Of a DNA stretch of 64,000 nt, positions 8,286-18,245 are shown one piece after another. The notes beneath the pieces are model-generated. The model had not been told where the DNA came from and did not search any database. It saw nothing but the letters and a program-made list of their open reading frames with translations. Both the position numbers and the translations under genes were made by a program. This DNA comes from an uncultured Collinsella sp. (GTDB lineage Bacteria > Actinomycetota > Coriobacteriia > Coriobacteriales > Coriobacteriaceae). The stretch spans positions 4,795-68,794 of the forward strand of contig URWC01000001.1 of the NCBI GenBank assembly GCA_900551555.1. Reading direction: 5' to 3'. How positions within the stretch are numbered: the first letter of the stretch is position 1; every line of letters begins with the position of its first letter.

Positions 8286-9213
8286 TATCGGCACCTCCAA
8301 GCAGCAGATACAGGATAGCCATACGCACGCAGATACCGGCGTAGACCTGCTCCAGGATGACGGAGCGTTGCGGGTGGTCGGCCATATAGGAGTCGAACTC
8401 GACACCGCGGTTGATGGGGCCCGGATGGCAGATGATCGCATCGGGCTTCATGAGCTTCTCGCGGTCCTTGGTCAGGCCGAAGAGCTTGTGGTACTCGCGA
8501 ATGGTCGGGAACGGGGCACCCTCGAGACGCTCCTGTTGCACGCGCAGCATGTAGACGACGTCCAGCTCGGGCAGGACGGAATCGAGGTCGCTCGTCACGT
8601 GGTCGCAGCCCAGGACCTCGGGCGACGGCGGCAGCAGCGTGCCGGGGGCGACGGCGTAGGTCTCGCAGCCCATGATCTTAAGGGCGGGGATCAGCGAGCC
8701 GCAGACGCGGGAGTGGGCGATATCGCCGACGACAGCGACCTTCAGACCGTGGAAGTCGCCCTTGTGCTCCCAGATGGTGTACAGGTCGAGCAGGGCCTGC
8801 GTGGGATGGTTGTGCTTGCCGTCACCGGCGCAGATGACGCTCGCGGGCGAGTTCTGCGTGACGATGTAGGGAGCACCGGCGTGCTTATCTCGCACGACGA
8901 TGCAGTCGATCTTATAGGCGTTGAGGGTCTCGACGGTGTCGACGAGGCTCTCGCCCTTGACCGTGGAGGTCGAGGAGCCGCCAAAGTTGAGGCTGTCGGC
9001 CGAAAGACGCTTCTCGGCGAGCTCGAAGGAGCTGCGGGTGCGCGTCGAGGGCTCGTTGAACATGTTGACGATGGTCTTGCCCTTGAGCGTGGGGACCTTC
9101 TTGATCGCACGCTCGTTGACCTCGGAGAACGCCTTGGCGGTCTCGAGGATGAGCTTGATGTCCTCTTCGGAGTACTCGGTAATGTCGATCAGGTGCTTAT
9201 GGTTGAACGCCAC
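8269..9213 (-). CDS. pyrB: Aspartate carbamoyltransferase catalytic chain
   Basis: A 314-residue ATCase that makes carbamoyl aspartate, the committed step. The carbamoyl-phosphate loop EPSTRTRSSFE, the 80s-loop-like segment SSTSTVKGES, and HPTQALLD are all visible. No pyrI regulatory chain gene is present. The GTG at 9213 (MAFNHKHLID) is preferred; a GTG four codons upstream (9225) overlaps the GGGAGG site itself. The gene overlaps or abuts the pyrR stop. Control is therefore expected at the attenuator in the operon leader. Confidence 0.95.
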   Translation of the reverse strand: MAFNHKHLIDITEYSEEDIKLILETAKAFSEVNERAIKKVPTLKGKTIVNMFNEPSTRTRSSFELAEKRLSADSLNFGGSSTSTVKGESLVDTVETLNAYKIDCIVVRDKHAGAPYIVTQNSPASVICAGDGKHNHPTQALLDLYTIWEHKGDFHGLKVAVVGDIAHSRVCGSLIPALKIMGCETYAVAPGTLLPPSPEVLGCDHVTSDLDSVLPELDVVYMLRVQQERLEGAPFPTIREYHKLFGLTKDREKLMKPDAIICHPGPINRGVEFDSYMADHPQRSVILEQVYAGICVRMAILYLLLGGADNGLAS

Positions 9214-9217
9214 GGTA

Positions 9218-9814
<597 letters not shown>

Positions 9815-9841
9815 TCACATGTCTTGACTGCTGACACAGTC

Positions 9842-9938
9842 AAAAAAATAGATGCCCGACCGCTCAAAGCGGACCAGACACCCACAGGAAGTACTGCTCA
9901 TTGACAGCTATGTAATTCCATGTGGGTATCTCGTACCC
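9842..9938 (-). promoter_or_regulatory. pyr operon transcription attenuator (terminator / antiterminator / anti-antiterminator)
   Basis: Terminator: stem 9853-9859 plus 9860-9864 paired with 9868-9872 and 9874-9880 (one bulge), followed on the minus strand by a 7-T run (9848-9842). Antiterminator: 11 pairs, 9921-9931 with 9876-9886, which overlaps the 5' side of the terminator stem. Anti-antiterminator: 5 pairs within 9924-9938 (GGGTA/TACCC) that would release the terminator. This is the three-state logic of PyrR-controlled leaders. The textbook Bacillus PyrR-binding loop is not obvious. Confidence 0.8.
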
Positions 9939-9983
9939 CTTTAATGGTCAAGGGATAGTGTAGCCAACCTCGAGCTTAATTGC

Positions 9984-10025
9984 GAGCATTAATACAGAGC
10001 AATCCGTAAACGGAGCCCAATGCTC
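9984..10025 (-). repeat. Inverted repeat with nested hairpin in the pyr leader
   Basis: Perfect 7-bp arms (9984-9990 and 10019-10025) enclose a 5-bp hairpin (10003-10007 with 10010-10014, 2-base loop). It lies between the candidate pyr promoter and the attenuator. It could be a structured part of the leader RNA or an operator. The rest of the 451-base gap between pyrR and rpmB holds only promoter-like sequence. Confidence 0.5.
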
Positions 10026-10033
10026 AATAAACC

Positions 10034-10062
10034 TATATATATTTGTGGGACGAGCTTGAAAA
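10034..10062 (-). promoter_or_regulatory. Candidate promoter of the pyr operon
   Basis: Minus strand TTTTCA (10062-10057), 17-base spacer, TATATA (10039-10034). This gives a leader of about 225 bases that includes the inverted repeat at 9984-10025 and the attenuator. A weaker TACACT at about 9965 is an alternative. Confidence 0.45.
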
Positions 10063-10190
10063 CGCACGCACGAGCTGGCATAATCCCCTCTGCTGCACGC
10101 AAATCGGATCTACGTCCAGGGCCGTGGCGTGAGCACTATCGCCAAAAGAGGAATATCTCTGTGTAGATTACGCACAGGGAGCTGCTTCTG

Positions 10191-10199
10191 TGCTATAGT
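10191..10199 (+). promoter_or_regulatory. Extended -10 promoter of rpmB
   Basis: TGCTATAGT forms an extended -10 element; the -35 region (CGCACA at 10171-10176) is poor, which the TG motif would compensate. It lies 55 bases upstream of the rpmB start. Confidence 0.5.
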
Positions 10200-10253
10200 T
10201 CAGGCTTGTTTGTTAACGCGACATGTTCGTTTGTCGCCCAAGGAGGGTCAGTT

Positions 10254-10442
10254 ATGTCCAAAGTTTGCGAAGTTTGCGGTAAGCACCCCGTTGCCGGTCG
10301 CTCCATCAGCCACTCTCACCGCGTCACCAACCGTAAGTTCCGCCCCAACATCCAGCGCGTCTACGTCGTCGTCGATGGTCACCGTCGCAAGATGAACGTT
10401 TGCTCCACCTGCCTCAAGTCCGGCAAGGTTGCGCGCTCCTAA
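10254..10442 (+). CDS. rpmB: Large ribosomal subunit protein bL28 (zinc-binding form)
   Basis: A 62-residue bL28. Two CxxC pairs (CEVC at residues 5-8 and CSTC near 50-53) mark the zinc-ribbon form. The core HSHRVTNRKFRPNIQ is typical. AAGGAGGG lies a few bases before the ATG. It is monocistronic, with its own promoter and a strong terminator. It is read opposite to most genes here and divergently from the pyr operon. Confidence 0.96.
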   Translation: MSKVCEVCGKHPVAGRSISHSHRVTNRKFRPNIQRVYVVVDGHRRKMNVCSTCLKSGKVARS

Positions 10443-10511
10443 ATAAGGTCTTACCAACAAGTACCTCGGACTCTCCGGGTCAAAGACCTCGCGTTCATAT
10501 AGAACTTACCA

Positions 10512-10543
10512 AAGGCGTCCTCCCCTACGGAGGGCGCCTTTTT
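10512..10543 (+). terminator. Intrinsic terminator after rpmB
   Basis: A 12-pair stem (10512-10523 with 10529-10540, one wobble), a 5-base loop, then a run of five T (10539-10543). The left repeat of the mobile element begins only 6 bases later. Confidence 0.88.
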
Positions 10544-10548
10544 GCACT

Positions 10549-10597
10549 CATTGGGGACAGACTTACATGAGTGCTTTCACGCATTGGGGACAGACAT
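10549..10597 (+). repeat. Left terminal inverted repeat of the RAYT element
   Basis: 49 bases, starting CATTGGGGACAGAC and repeating that motif near its end. The hairpin arms ATGAGTG/CACGCAT flank CTTT. It pairs in inverted orientation with 11543-11591. Confidence 0.85.
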
Positions 10598-10638
10598 GAA
10601 GCACGCATACGACGCACTGACTGGCTCCGGCCCCTGCC

Positions 10639-11415
10639 TCACGCAGCATCCTTCCAGCCTGCAGTTGCCTTGGTCACGCTTGTAGCGCCGATGCCGGTGA
10701 TACGGGCAATTTGCTTAACCGTGAGATGCGCCCGCCTAAGCCTCAGCAGACACGCATCGCGTTCGGGGCGTGGCAGGGCTTTGAGCAGTGCAGGATCTAT
10801 GCTCGGCAGAACTTCGCGCGCAACGGAAAGGGCCTCCTCATCGGGGATCCGCCGGCGTGGAAGAACCTCAACTGACCAGATGCGCCCGGCAACTTCCTTG
10901 AGATGCTCGCAATAGCAACGGGAGCCTCCGACAATGTCGAGCATAGGGGCCGCATCACAGATGTCAAAGGGATCGTAGCCCAGCTGGTATGCCCTAAAGC
11001 TTGACCAGCGGTATGCTTCGAGCGAGTCGAGCGCACCTTTCACAGGATTGAGATGGATATAATCGAGTAGCTGCACCGCCTGTGTGTCTGACTCAACCGC
11101 AACACGCGAATAGCGATTGTCAAACAGATGGCCCGTTCTTCCCGTTTTCCCATTGTAATACTTAGCATACGCCGTCAGTGCGCACTGCATTGCCTTTGAA
11201 AGGTTGTCATATGGGTCATCAACCATCAAATGGAAGTGGTTGTCCATAAGGCACCAAGCCAACACTGCCACTTTATGGCGTGCAAACCTGTCCGAGATGT
11301 CCGATAAGAAACGATATCGGTCAGAGTCATCTTCAAAAATAATCTGTTTGGAGTTGCCACGGTCAAAGACGTGGTAATAGCCGGTGAGCGAAACGGCGCG
11401 GGCGCATCGGGGCAT
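10639..11415 (-). CDS. REP-associated tyrosine transposase (Y1/HUH family)
   Basis: A 258-residue protein. The HUH metal-binding motif is NHFHLMV (about residues 59-65), and the presumed nucleophile tyrosine lies in the following ALTAYAKYYNGKTGRTGH segment. HLFDNRYSRVAV and LDYIHLNPVKGAL are hallmarks of the Y1 transposase domain. The C-terminus (about 215-255) carries a helix-turn-helix, LTVKQIARITGIGATSVTKA, resembling the DnaA C-terminal DNA-binding domain found in many RAYTs. These proteins nick and rejoin single-stranded REP hairpins. The ATG at 11415 has AAAGGAGAG just upstream. The frame is intact, so it may be active. Confidence 0.9.
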   Translation of the reverse strand: MPRCARAVSLTGYYHVFDRGNSKQIIFEDDSDRYRFLSDISDRFARHKVAVLAWCLMDNHFHLMVDDPYDNLSKAMQCALTAYAKYYNGKTGRTGHLFDNRYSRVAVESDTQAVQLLDYIHLNPVKGALDSLEAYRWSSFRAYQLGYDPFDICDAAPMLDIVGGSRCYCEHLKEVAGRIWSVEVLPRRRIPDEEALSVAREVLPSIDPALLKALPRPERDACLLRLRRAHLTVKQIARITGIGATSVTKATAGWKDAA

Positions 11416-11542
11416 AATCTCTCCTTTCAAACTGAACAGGCAACACCTAAAAGGAGAGAAGGAACGCGAAATGCTGAGCCTGTGACCTATTTATATCCAA
11501 TGAGCGGCAAAAACAGGTCCAGAACGGCAAAATGGCAAAACG

Positions 11543-11591
11543 ATGTCTGTCCCAAATGAGTGAAAGCACTCATGTAAGCCTGTCCCCAATG
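11543..11591 (-). repeat. Right terminal inverted repeat of the RAYT element
   Basis: Near-perfect inverted copy of 10549-10597 (three differences). It contains the perfect hairpin ATGAGTG-AAAG-CACTCAT. The remainder of 11416-11542, between the transposase start and this repeat, shows nothing else recognisable. Confidence 0.85.
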
Positions 11592-11623
11592 AGCGGGGCG
11601 ATGCATTGGGCAGATAGATTTAG

Positions 11624-11654
11624 TTGAATCGTTTCATTTGGTTGAAGCGTTTTA
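11624..11654 (+). repeat. Tandem operator-like repeats upstream of adhE
   Basis: TTGAATCGTTTCA (11624-11636) and TTGAAGCGTTTTA (11642-11654) match at 11 of 13 positions with an 18-bp period. The inner TGAATCGTTTCA is nearly palindromic around a central CG, like sites of LacI/CcpA-type regulators. They lie about 60-90 bases upstream of the predicted adhE start site. Confidence 0.5.
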
Positions 11655-11697
11655 GTGTGCCTTTTAGAGGAATCTGACCGTTCACCGAATTATTTCT

Positions 11698-11706
11698 TGC
11701 TATCAT
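11698..11706 (+). promoter_or_regulatory. Extended -10 promoter of adhE
   Basis: TGCTATCAT is an extended -10 element, 41 bases before the adhE ATG; no convincing -35 hexamer is seen, which fits dependence on an activator bound upstream. Confidence 0.5.
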
Positions 11707-11746
11707 GCATCTTGTAGGGTAAATCTCCGATCGCAAGGAGACACAA

Positions 11747-14395
11747 ATGGTGAAAAAGTCACCGGAAAACACTACTCCCGCAATTGTGGACAACGTAGAG
11801 GCGCTTGAGGCTAAGCTCGCTCAGATGCGAGAGGCCCAGGCGCTTTTTGCTACGTACACGCAGGAGCAGGTCGACAAGATCTTCTATGAGGCCGCCATGG
11901 CCGCCAACAAGGCTCGTATCCCGTTGGCGAAAATGGCCATCGAGGAGACCGGCCGCGGCGTTCTTGAGGACAAGGTCATCAAGAACCACTACGCCGCAGA
12001 GTACATCTACAACGCTTACAAGAACACCAAGACCTGTGGTGTCCTGGAGCGCGACGAGGCTTACGGCATCACCAAGATCGCCGAGCCCATCGGCATCGTG
12101 GGCGCCGTCATCCCGACGACCAACCCCACCTCCACCGCAATCTTCAAGACGCTGATCAGCCTGAAGACCCGCAACGCCATCATCATCTCCCCGCACCCGG
12201 CTGCCGCCAAGTGCACCATCGCCGCCGCCAAGCTCGTGCTTGACGCCGCCGTCAAGGCTGGTGCCCCCGAGGGCATCATCGGCTGGGTCGATGTCCCCTC
12301 CATCGAGCTGACCAACATGGTCATGCGCGACGTCGACATCATCCTCGCCACCGGTGGCCCGGGCATGGTCAAGGCCGCTTACTCCTCGGGCAAGCCCGCC
12401 CTGGGCGTTGGCGCCGGTAACACCCCGGTCGTCATCGACGACACCGCCGACGTGCTGCTCGCCGTCAACTCCATCATCCACTCCAAGACCTTCGACAACG
12501 GCATGATCTGCGCTTCCGAGCAGTCCGTGACTGTCATCGACAGCATCTATGACCAGGTTAAGGCCGAGTTCCAGAAGCGCGGCTGCTACTTCGTCAAGCA
12601 GGGTGCCGAGATGGAGGCCCTGCGTGCCGCCATGTTCAAGAACGGCGCTCTCGATCACCGCATCCCCGGCATGGCCGCTGCCAAGATCGCCGAGCTCGCC
12701 GGCATCGAGGTTCCCGCCAAGACCAAGATCCTGATCGCCGAGGTCACCTCAACCGACCCCGCCAAGGAGGAGTTCTCCCACGAGAAGCTCTCCCCGGTCC
12801 TGGCCATGTACCACGCCAAGGACTTCCAGGAGGCCGTCGACAAGGCCGAGCACCTGGTGCTCGCCGGTGGCCCGGGCCACACCGCCTCTCTGTACGTGCA
12901 CCCCGCCCAGGCCGAGAAGATCAGCCTGTTCGAGCACGTCATGAAGGCCTGCCGTATCGTCATCAACACCCCGTCCTCGCACGGCGGCATCGGTGACCTG
13001 TACAACTTTGGCATGAAGCCGTCTCTGACCCTGGGCTGCGGCTCCTGGGGCGGCAACTCCGTCTCCGAGAACGTTGGGGTGAAGCACTTGATCAACGTTA
13101 AGACTGTGGCCGAGCGCCGTGAGAACATGCTGTGGTTCCGCGCTCCCGAGAAGGTCTACTTCAAGAAGGGTTCCACGCCCGTCGCCCTCGACGAGCTGGG
13201 CAACGTCATGGGCAAGAAGCGCGCCTTCATCGTTACCGACCAGTTCCTCTTCAAGAATGGCAACACCCGCGCCATCGAGGCCAAGCTCGACGAGATGGGC
13301 ATCGCCCACGACTGCTTCTACGACGTCGAGCCCGATCCGTCGCTGCAGTGCGCACGTCGCGGCGCCAAGCAGATGGCTCTCTTTGAGCCGGACGTCATCA
13401 TCGCCGTCGGCGGTGGCTCCGCTATGGACGCCGGCAAGATCATGTGGATGATGTACGAGCACCCCGAGTGCAAGTTTGAGGACATGGCCATGGACTTCAT
13501 GGACATCCGCAAGCGTATCTTCACCTTCCCCGAGATGGGCAAGAAGGCCTACTTCGTCGCCGTCCCGACCTCCTCGGGTACCGGCTCCGAGTGCACGCCG
13601 TTCGCCATCATCACCGACAAGGAGACCGGCATCAAGTGGCCGCTCGCCGACTACGCGCTGCTCCCCAACATGGCTATCGTCGACGCCGACAACTGCATGA
13701 CCGCCCCGCGCGGCCTGACCGCTGCCTCCGGCATCGACGTCATGACCCACGCCATCGAGTCCTACGTCTCCATCATGGCTTCCGACTACACCAAGGGCCT
13801 CTCCGAGCGCGCTGCCAAGCTCGTCTTTGAGAACCTGCCCTCCAGCTTCACGAACGGCGCCAAGGACCCGCACGCCCGCGAGGAGATGCACAACGCCTCC
13901 TGCATGGCCGGTATGGCCTTCGCCAACGCCTTCCTGGGCCTCAACCACTCCATGGCTCACAAGCTCGGCGCTTTCCATCACCTGCCCCACGGCATCGCTA
14001 ACGCCGTCATCCTGACCCGCGTCATGCGCTACAACGCCGCCGAGGCTCCCGTCAAGATGGGTACCTTCTCCCAGTATCCTTACCCCAACGCGCTGCACAA
14101 CTACGCCGAGATGGCCAAGTACTGCGGCATCGAGGGCAAGGACGACAAGGAGGTCTTCGAGAACTTCATCACGAAGCTCGAGGAGCTCAAGGACTTCATC
14201 GGTGTCAAGAAGACCATCGCCGACTACGGTGTTGACGAGCAGTACTTCCTCGACACCCTCGACGAGATGACCGAGCAGGCATTCAACGACCAGTGCACCG
14301 GCGCTAACCCGCGCTACCCGCTCATGAGCGAGATCAAGGAGCTCTACCTGGACGCCTACTACGGCCGCGAGCCCCAGGACTACGCCGTCTGCTAG
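11747..14395 (+). CDS. adhE: Bifunctional acetaldehyde-CoA/alcohol dehydrogenase AdhE
   Basis: An 882-residue fusion. The N-terminal aldehyde dehydrogenase half (about 1-440) has its catalytic cysteine at about residue 255 in GMICASEQ. The C-terminal iron-dependent alcohol dehydrogenase half (about 455-880) has the GGGSAMDAGK cofactor motif and the iron-binding histidines in NHSMAHKLGAFHHLPHG. It reduces acetyl-CoA to ethanol with two NADH, the main redox outlet of fermentation, and usually forms spirosome filaments. AAGGAGA lies 6-7 bases before the ATG. Codon use is strongly biased to C-ending codons, suggesting high expression. Confidence 0.98.
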   Translation: MVKKSPENTTPAIVDNVEALEAKLAQMREAQALFATYTQEQVDKIFYEAAMAANKARIPLAKMAIEETGRGVLEDKVIKNHYAAEYIYNAYKNTKTCGVLERDEAYGITKIAEPIGIVGAVIPTTNPTSTAIFKTLISLKTRNAIIISPHPAAAKCTIAAAKLVLDAAVKAGAPEGIIGWVDVPSIELTNMVMRDVDIILATGGPGMVKAAYSSGKPALGVGAGNTPVVIDDTADVLLAVNSIIHSKTFDNGMICASEQSVTVIDSIYDQVKAEFQKRGCYFVKQGAEMEALRAAMFKNGALDHRIPGMAAAKIAELAGIEVPAKTKILIAEVTSTDPAKEEFSHEKLSPVLAMYHAKDFQEAVDKAEHLVLAGGPGHTASLYVHPAQAEKISLFEHVMKACRIVINTPSSHGGIGDLYNFGMKPSLTLGCGSWGGNSVSENVGVKHLINVKTVAERRENMLWFRAPEKVYFKKGSTPVALDELGNVMGKKRAFIVTDQFLFKNGNTRAIEAKLDEMGIAHDCFYDVEPDPSLQCARRGAKQMALFEPDVIIAVGGGSAMDAGKIMWMMYEHPECKFEDMAMDFMDIRKRIFTFPEMGKKAYFVAVPTSSGTGSECTPFAIITDKETGIKWPLADYALLPNMAIVDADNCMTAPRGLTAASGIDVMTHAIESYVSIMASDYTKGLSERAAKLVFENLPSSFTNGAKDPHAREEMHNASCMAGMAFANAFLGLNHSMAHKLGAFHHLPHGIANAVILTRVMRYNAAEAPVKMGTFSQYPYPNALHNYAEMAKYCGIEGKDDKEVFENFITKLEELKDFIGVKKTIADYGVDEQYFLDTLDEMTEQAFNDQCTGANPRYPLMSEIKELYLDAYYGREPQDYAVC

Positions 14396-14415
14396 TTTTT
14401 AGCACGGTTTTTTGC

Positions 14416-14450
14416 GGCGGGGGTGCACGGGTGTTTCACACACCCCCGCC
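14416..14450 (+). terminator. GC-rich hairpin after adhE
   Basis: A perfect 10-bp stem (14416-14425 with 14441-14450) with a 15-base loop, 20 bases past the adhE stop. No T-run follows, so it may be a leaky terminator or an mRNA-protecting structure before the downstream phosphotransferase gene. Confidence 0.5.
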
Positions 14451-14484
14451 GTCGCTTCTATCGCATCGTTGAAAGGATGCAACC

Positions 14485-15249
14485 ATGCTGCTACCCGATT
14501 CCAAGACCGAGCTCGTCCGCCGTGGCAACAAGGTCGTTTACGACCTGGGCGACAAGATCGTCAAGGTCTTTAACGAGACCAAGCCTGTCTCCGACGTGTT
14601 CAACGAGGCTTTGAATCTTGCCCGCATCAATGAGTGCGGCATCCGCAGCCCCAAGGCTCTCGAGGTTTCCCAGCTCGAGAACGCCAACGGCTGGGCGCTC
14701 GTGACCGAGAAGGTTCCGGGCACCACCCTTGCCGAGAAGATGACTGCCGAGCCCCAGCGCTTTGGTGAGTACCTCGAGATGTTCGTCGACCTCCAGATCG
14801 AGATCCACGGCTACACCTCCCCGCTGCTCAACCGTCAGCGCGACAAGTTCGCCCGCATGATCGACAGCCTTGATCAGCTCAATGCCACCACGCGCTACAA
14901 CCTTCAGGAGCGTCTGGACGGCATGACCAAGGAGTTCAAGGTCTGCCACGGCGACTTCAACCCCTCCAACGTCATCGTCGGCGACGACGGCCAGCTCTAT
15001 GTGTGCGACTGGGCACACGCCACCCAGGGCTCCCCTGCTGCCGACGTTGCCACCACCTACCTGCTCTTTGCCCTCAACAGCAAGGACCAGGCCGAGGCCT
15101 ACCTGGAGCTCTACTGCGACCGTGCCGACATGCCCATGCAGGTCGTGCGTCAGTGGACGAGCATCGTCGCCGCTTCCGAGCTCGCTCGTAAGCGCAACGT
15201 GAACGATGAGTTCCTGAAGAACTGGATCGACGTCGTCGATTATCAGTAA
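14485..15249 (+). CDS. Aminoglycoside phosphotransferase/choline kinase-fold protein
   Basis: A 254-residue protein of the APH-like kinase fold. The N-terminal lobe has a conserved lysine region (GDKIVKVFNE). The catalytic loop is CHGDFNPSNVIV (about residues 154-165), and the metal-binding segment is VCDWAHA (about 172-178), matching the H-G-D-x-x-x-x-N and D-W/F patterns. The substrate cannot be told from sequence; chromosomal members of this family more often act on small metabolites than on drugs. It follows adhE by 90 bases with a GAAAGGA site and ends in a strong terminator, so it could be co-transcribed. Confidence 0.8.
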   Translation: MLLPDSKTELVRRGNKVVYDLGDKIVKVFNETKPVSDVFNEALNLARINECGIRSPKALEVSQLENANGWALVTEKVPGTTLAEKMTAEPQRFGEYLEMFVDLQIEIHGYTSPLLNRQRDKFARMIDSLDQLNATTRYNLQERLDGMTKEFKVCHGDFNPSNVIVGDDGQLYVCDWAHATQGSPAADVATTYLLFALNSKDQAEAYLELYCDRADMPMQVVRQWTSIVAASELARKRNVNDEFLKNWIDVVDYQ

Positions 15250-15286
15250 TATCTGAGCGATTTATTTCGCATCGGAGGCACAATGG

Positions 15287-15324
15287 AAAACCCCGCAGCT
15301 CGCATGGGCTGTGGGGTTTTCCTT
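15287..15324 (+). terminator. Intrinsic terminator after the phosphotransferase gene
   Basis: A 12-pair stem (15287-15298 with 15309-15320, one wobble), a 10-base loop and T-rich flank. Confidence 0.85.
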
Positions 15325-15353
15325 TTAGATATCGAGGATGCTACAAGATAATA

Positions 15354-15397
15354 GGACGGCCCCGCATCTCCCCGATTGGAGAAATGCGGGGCCGTCC
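15354..15397 (-). terminator. Hairpin terminator at the end of the proS operon
   Basis: A perfect 14-bp stem (15354-15367 with 15384-15397) extended by 4 inner pairs. It lies 30 bases past the proS stop. The minus-strand tail is only weakly T-rich. Confidence 0.65.
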
Positions 15398-15427
15398 CAC
15401 ATATCGAACTACAAGCGAAATCGTCGA

Positions 15428-17149
<1,722 letters not shown>

Positions 17150-18232
17150 TTACTTCTCCTCAATAAGCTTGTCGACCTCGGCCATAAGCGCGTCGACAAT
17201 TTGGTCCTCAGCTACTTTACCAATGATCTGGCCATGCGAAAAGAGCAGGGCCTGACCTCGTCCACAGGCCACGCCTAGGTCGGCGTCGGAAGCCTCGCCG
17301 GGGCCATTAACGGCACATCCCATGACGGCAATCGAAAGCGGCGCGGAGTAGTTCTTAAGCCGCTCGGTGACCTCCTCAGCAATGGGAATGAGGTCAACCT
17401 GGCAGCGGGCGCACGTGGGGCACGAGACAATCTCGGGACCACGGCGACGCAGGCCCAACGACTGCAGAATACCCCAGGCAACCGGCGGCTCCTCAACCGG
17501 ATCGGCTGTGAGCGACACACGCATGGTGTCACCAATGCCTTCGGAAAGCAAGATACCCAAGCCTACAGAGCTCTTGATGGTGCCCTGGAGCTTGGTACCC
17601 GCCTCGGTTACGCCCAGGTGAAGCGGAACGTGGGGAATCTCACGCGACAGGGCTCGATAGGTATCGAGCGTCGTCTGTACGCTATGGGCCTTGGCCGAAA
17701 GCACAATGTTCGTAAAGCCGCGGTCTTCAAAATGCTTGACGAAACGCTCGCTCGACATCACGAGCTTTTCGGGCTGCGTGAGGTCGTCGCGCTCGGCGAT
17801 ATCCTGCTCAAGCGAACCGGCATTGACGCCGATACGAATCGCGCACCCAGCGGCGCCCGCGGCATCGATCACGGCATCGACCTTGGCCCAATCGCCAATG
17901 TTGCCGGGATTGATGCGGAGCTTGGCAGCACCGGCCTCCACAGCGCCAATGGCCAGCTTGTGGTTAAAGTGAATATCGGCGACGATCGGCACCGGAGACT
18001 CAGCACAGATGGTGCGGAAACCCTCAAGCGCGGCCTCGGTGGGCACGCTCACGCGCACGATATCGCAGCCAGTCTGCACCAACGCGCACACTTGCGCAAG
18101 CGTTGCCTGGGCATCAGCGGTATCGGTGCAGGTCATGGACTGAACCACGACCGGAGCGCCACCACCGATCTGCACGCCGCCCACATGCACGGGGCGCGTC
18201 AACTCGCGAGGCAAAGGATGGGATAAAGACAA
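17150..18232 (-). CDS. ispG: 4-hydroxy-3-methylbut-2-en-1-yl diphosphate synthase (flavodoxin)
   Basis: A 360-residue [4Fe-4S] enzyme of the MEP isoprenoid pathway that converts MEcPP to HMBPP. The TIM-barrel start includes VVVQSMTCTDT; the cluster ligands lie in SCPTCARC and in GCAVNGPGE. The TTG at 18232 is preferred because GGGGAG lies 8 bases upstream, giving MSLSHPLPR. It lies between rseP and proS, a conserved order. Longer in-frame versions overlap rseP and look spurious. Confidence 0.95.
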   Translation of the reverse strand: MSLSHPLPRELTRPVHVGGVQIGGGAPVVVQSMTCTDTADAQATLAQVCALVQTGCDIVRVSVPTEAALEGFRTICAESPVPIVADIHFNHKLAIGAVEAGAAKLRINPGNIGDWAKVDAVIDAAGAAGCAIRIGVNAGSLEQDIAERDDLTQPEKLVMSSERFVKHFEDRGFTNIVLSAKAHSVQTTLDTYRALSREIPHVPLHLGVTEAGTKLQGTIKSSVGLGILLSEGIGDTMRVSLTADPVEEPPVAWGILQSLGLRRRGPEIVSCPTCARCQVDLIPIAEEVTERLKNYSAPLSIAVMGCAVNGPGEASDADLGVACGRGQALLFSHGQIIGKVAEDQIVDALMAEVDKLIEEK

Positions 18233-18245
18233 TCCAAACACTCCC

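Larger units (their letters stand above)
10549..11591 (-). mobile_element. REP-associated tyrosine transposase (RAYT) element with 49-bp inverted ends
   Basis: A 1043-bp unit made of one Y1 transposase gene between inverted repeats at 10549-10597 and 11543-11591. The two ends match at 46 of 49 positions. Each end has an internal hairpin built on ATGAGTG, a 4-base loop, and CACTCAT (one mismatch on the left copy). The GGGGACAG motif occurs twice in each copy with variations. This structure fits REP sequences and the RAYT that processes them. It is inserted between the rpmB terminator and the adhE promoter region and disrupts no gene. Confidence 0.8.

Noticed and set aside
10549..10597. Second terminator for rpmB formed by the repeat
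   Set aside because: The hairpin lacks a T-run and its inverted partner lies on the far side of the transposase gene, so it is better explained as an element end.
12749..14098. Minus-strand open frame of about 450 codons opposite adhE
   Set aside because: Antisense to the aldehyde/alcohol dehydrogenase; the translation is Gly/Val/His-rich without motifs.
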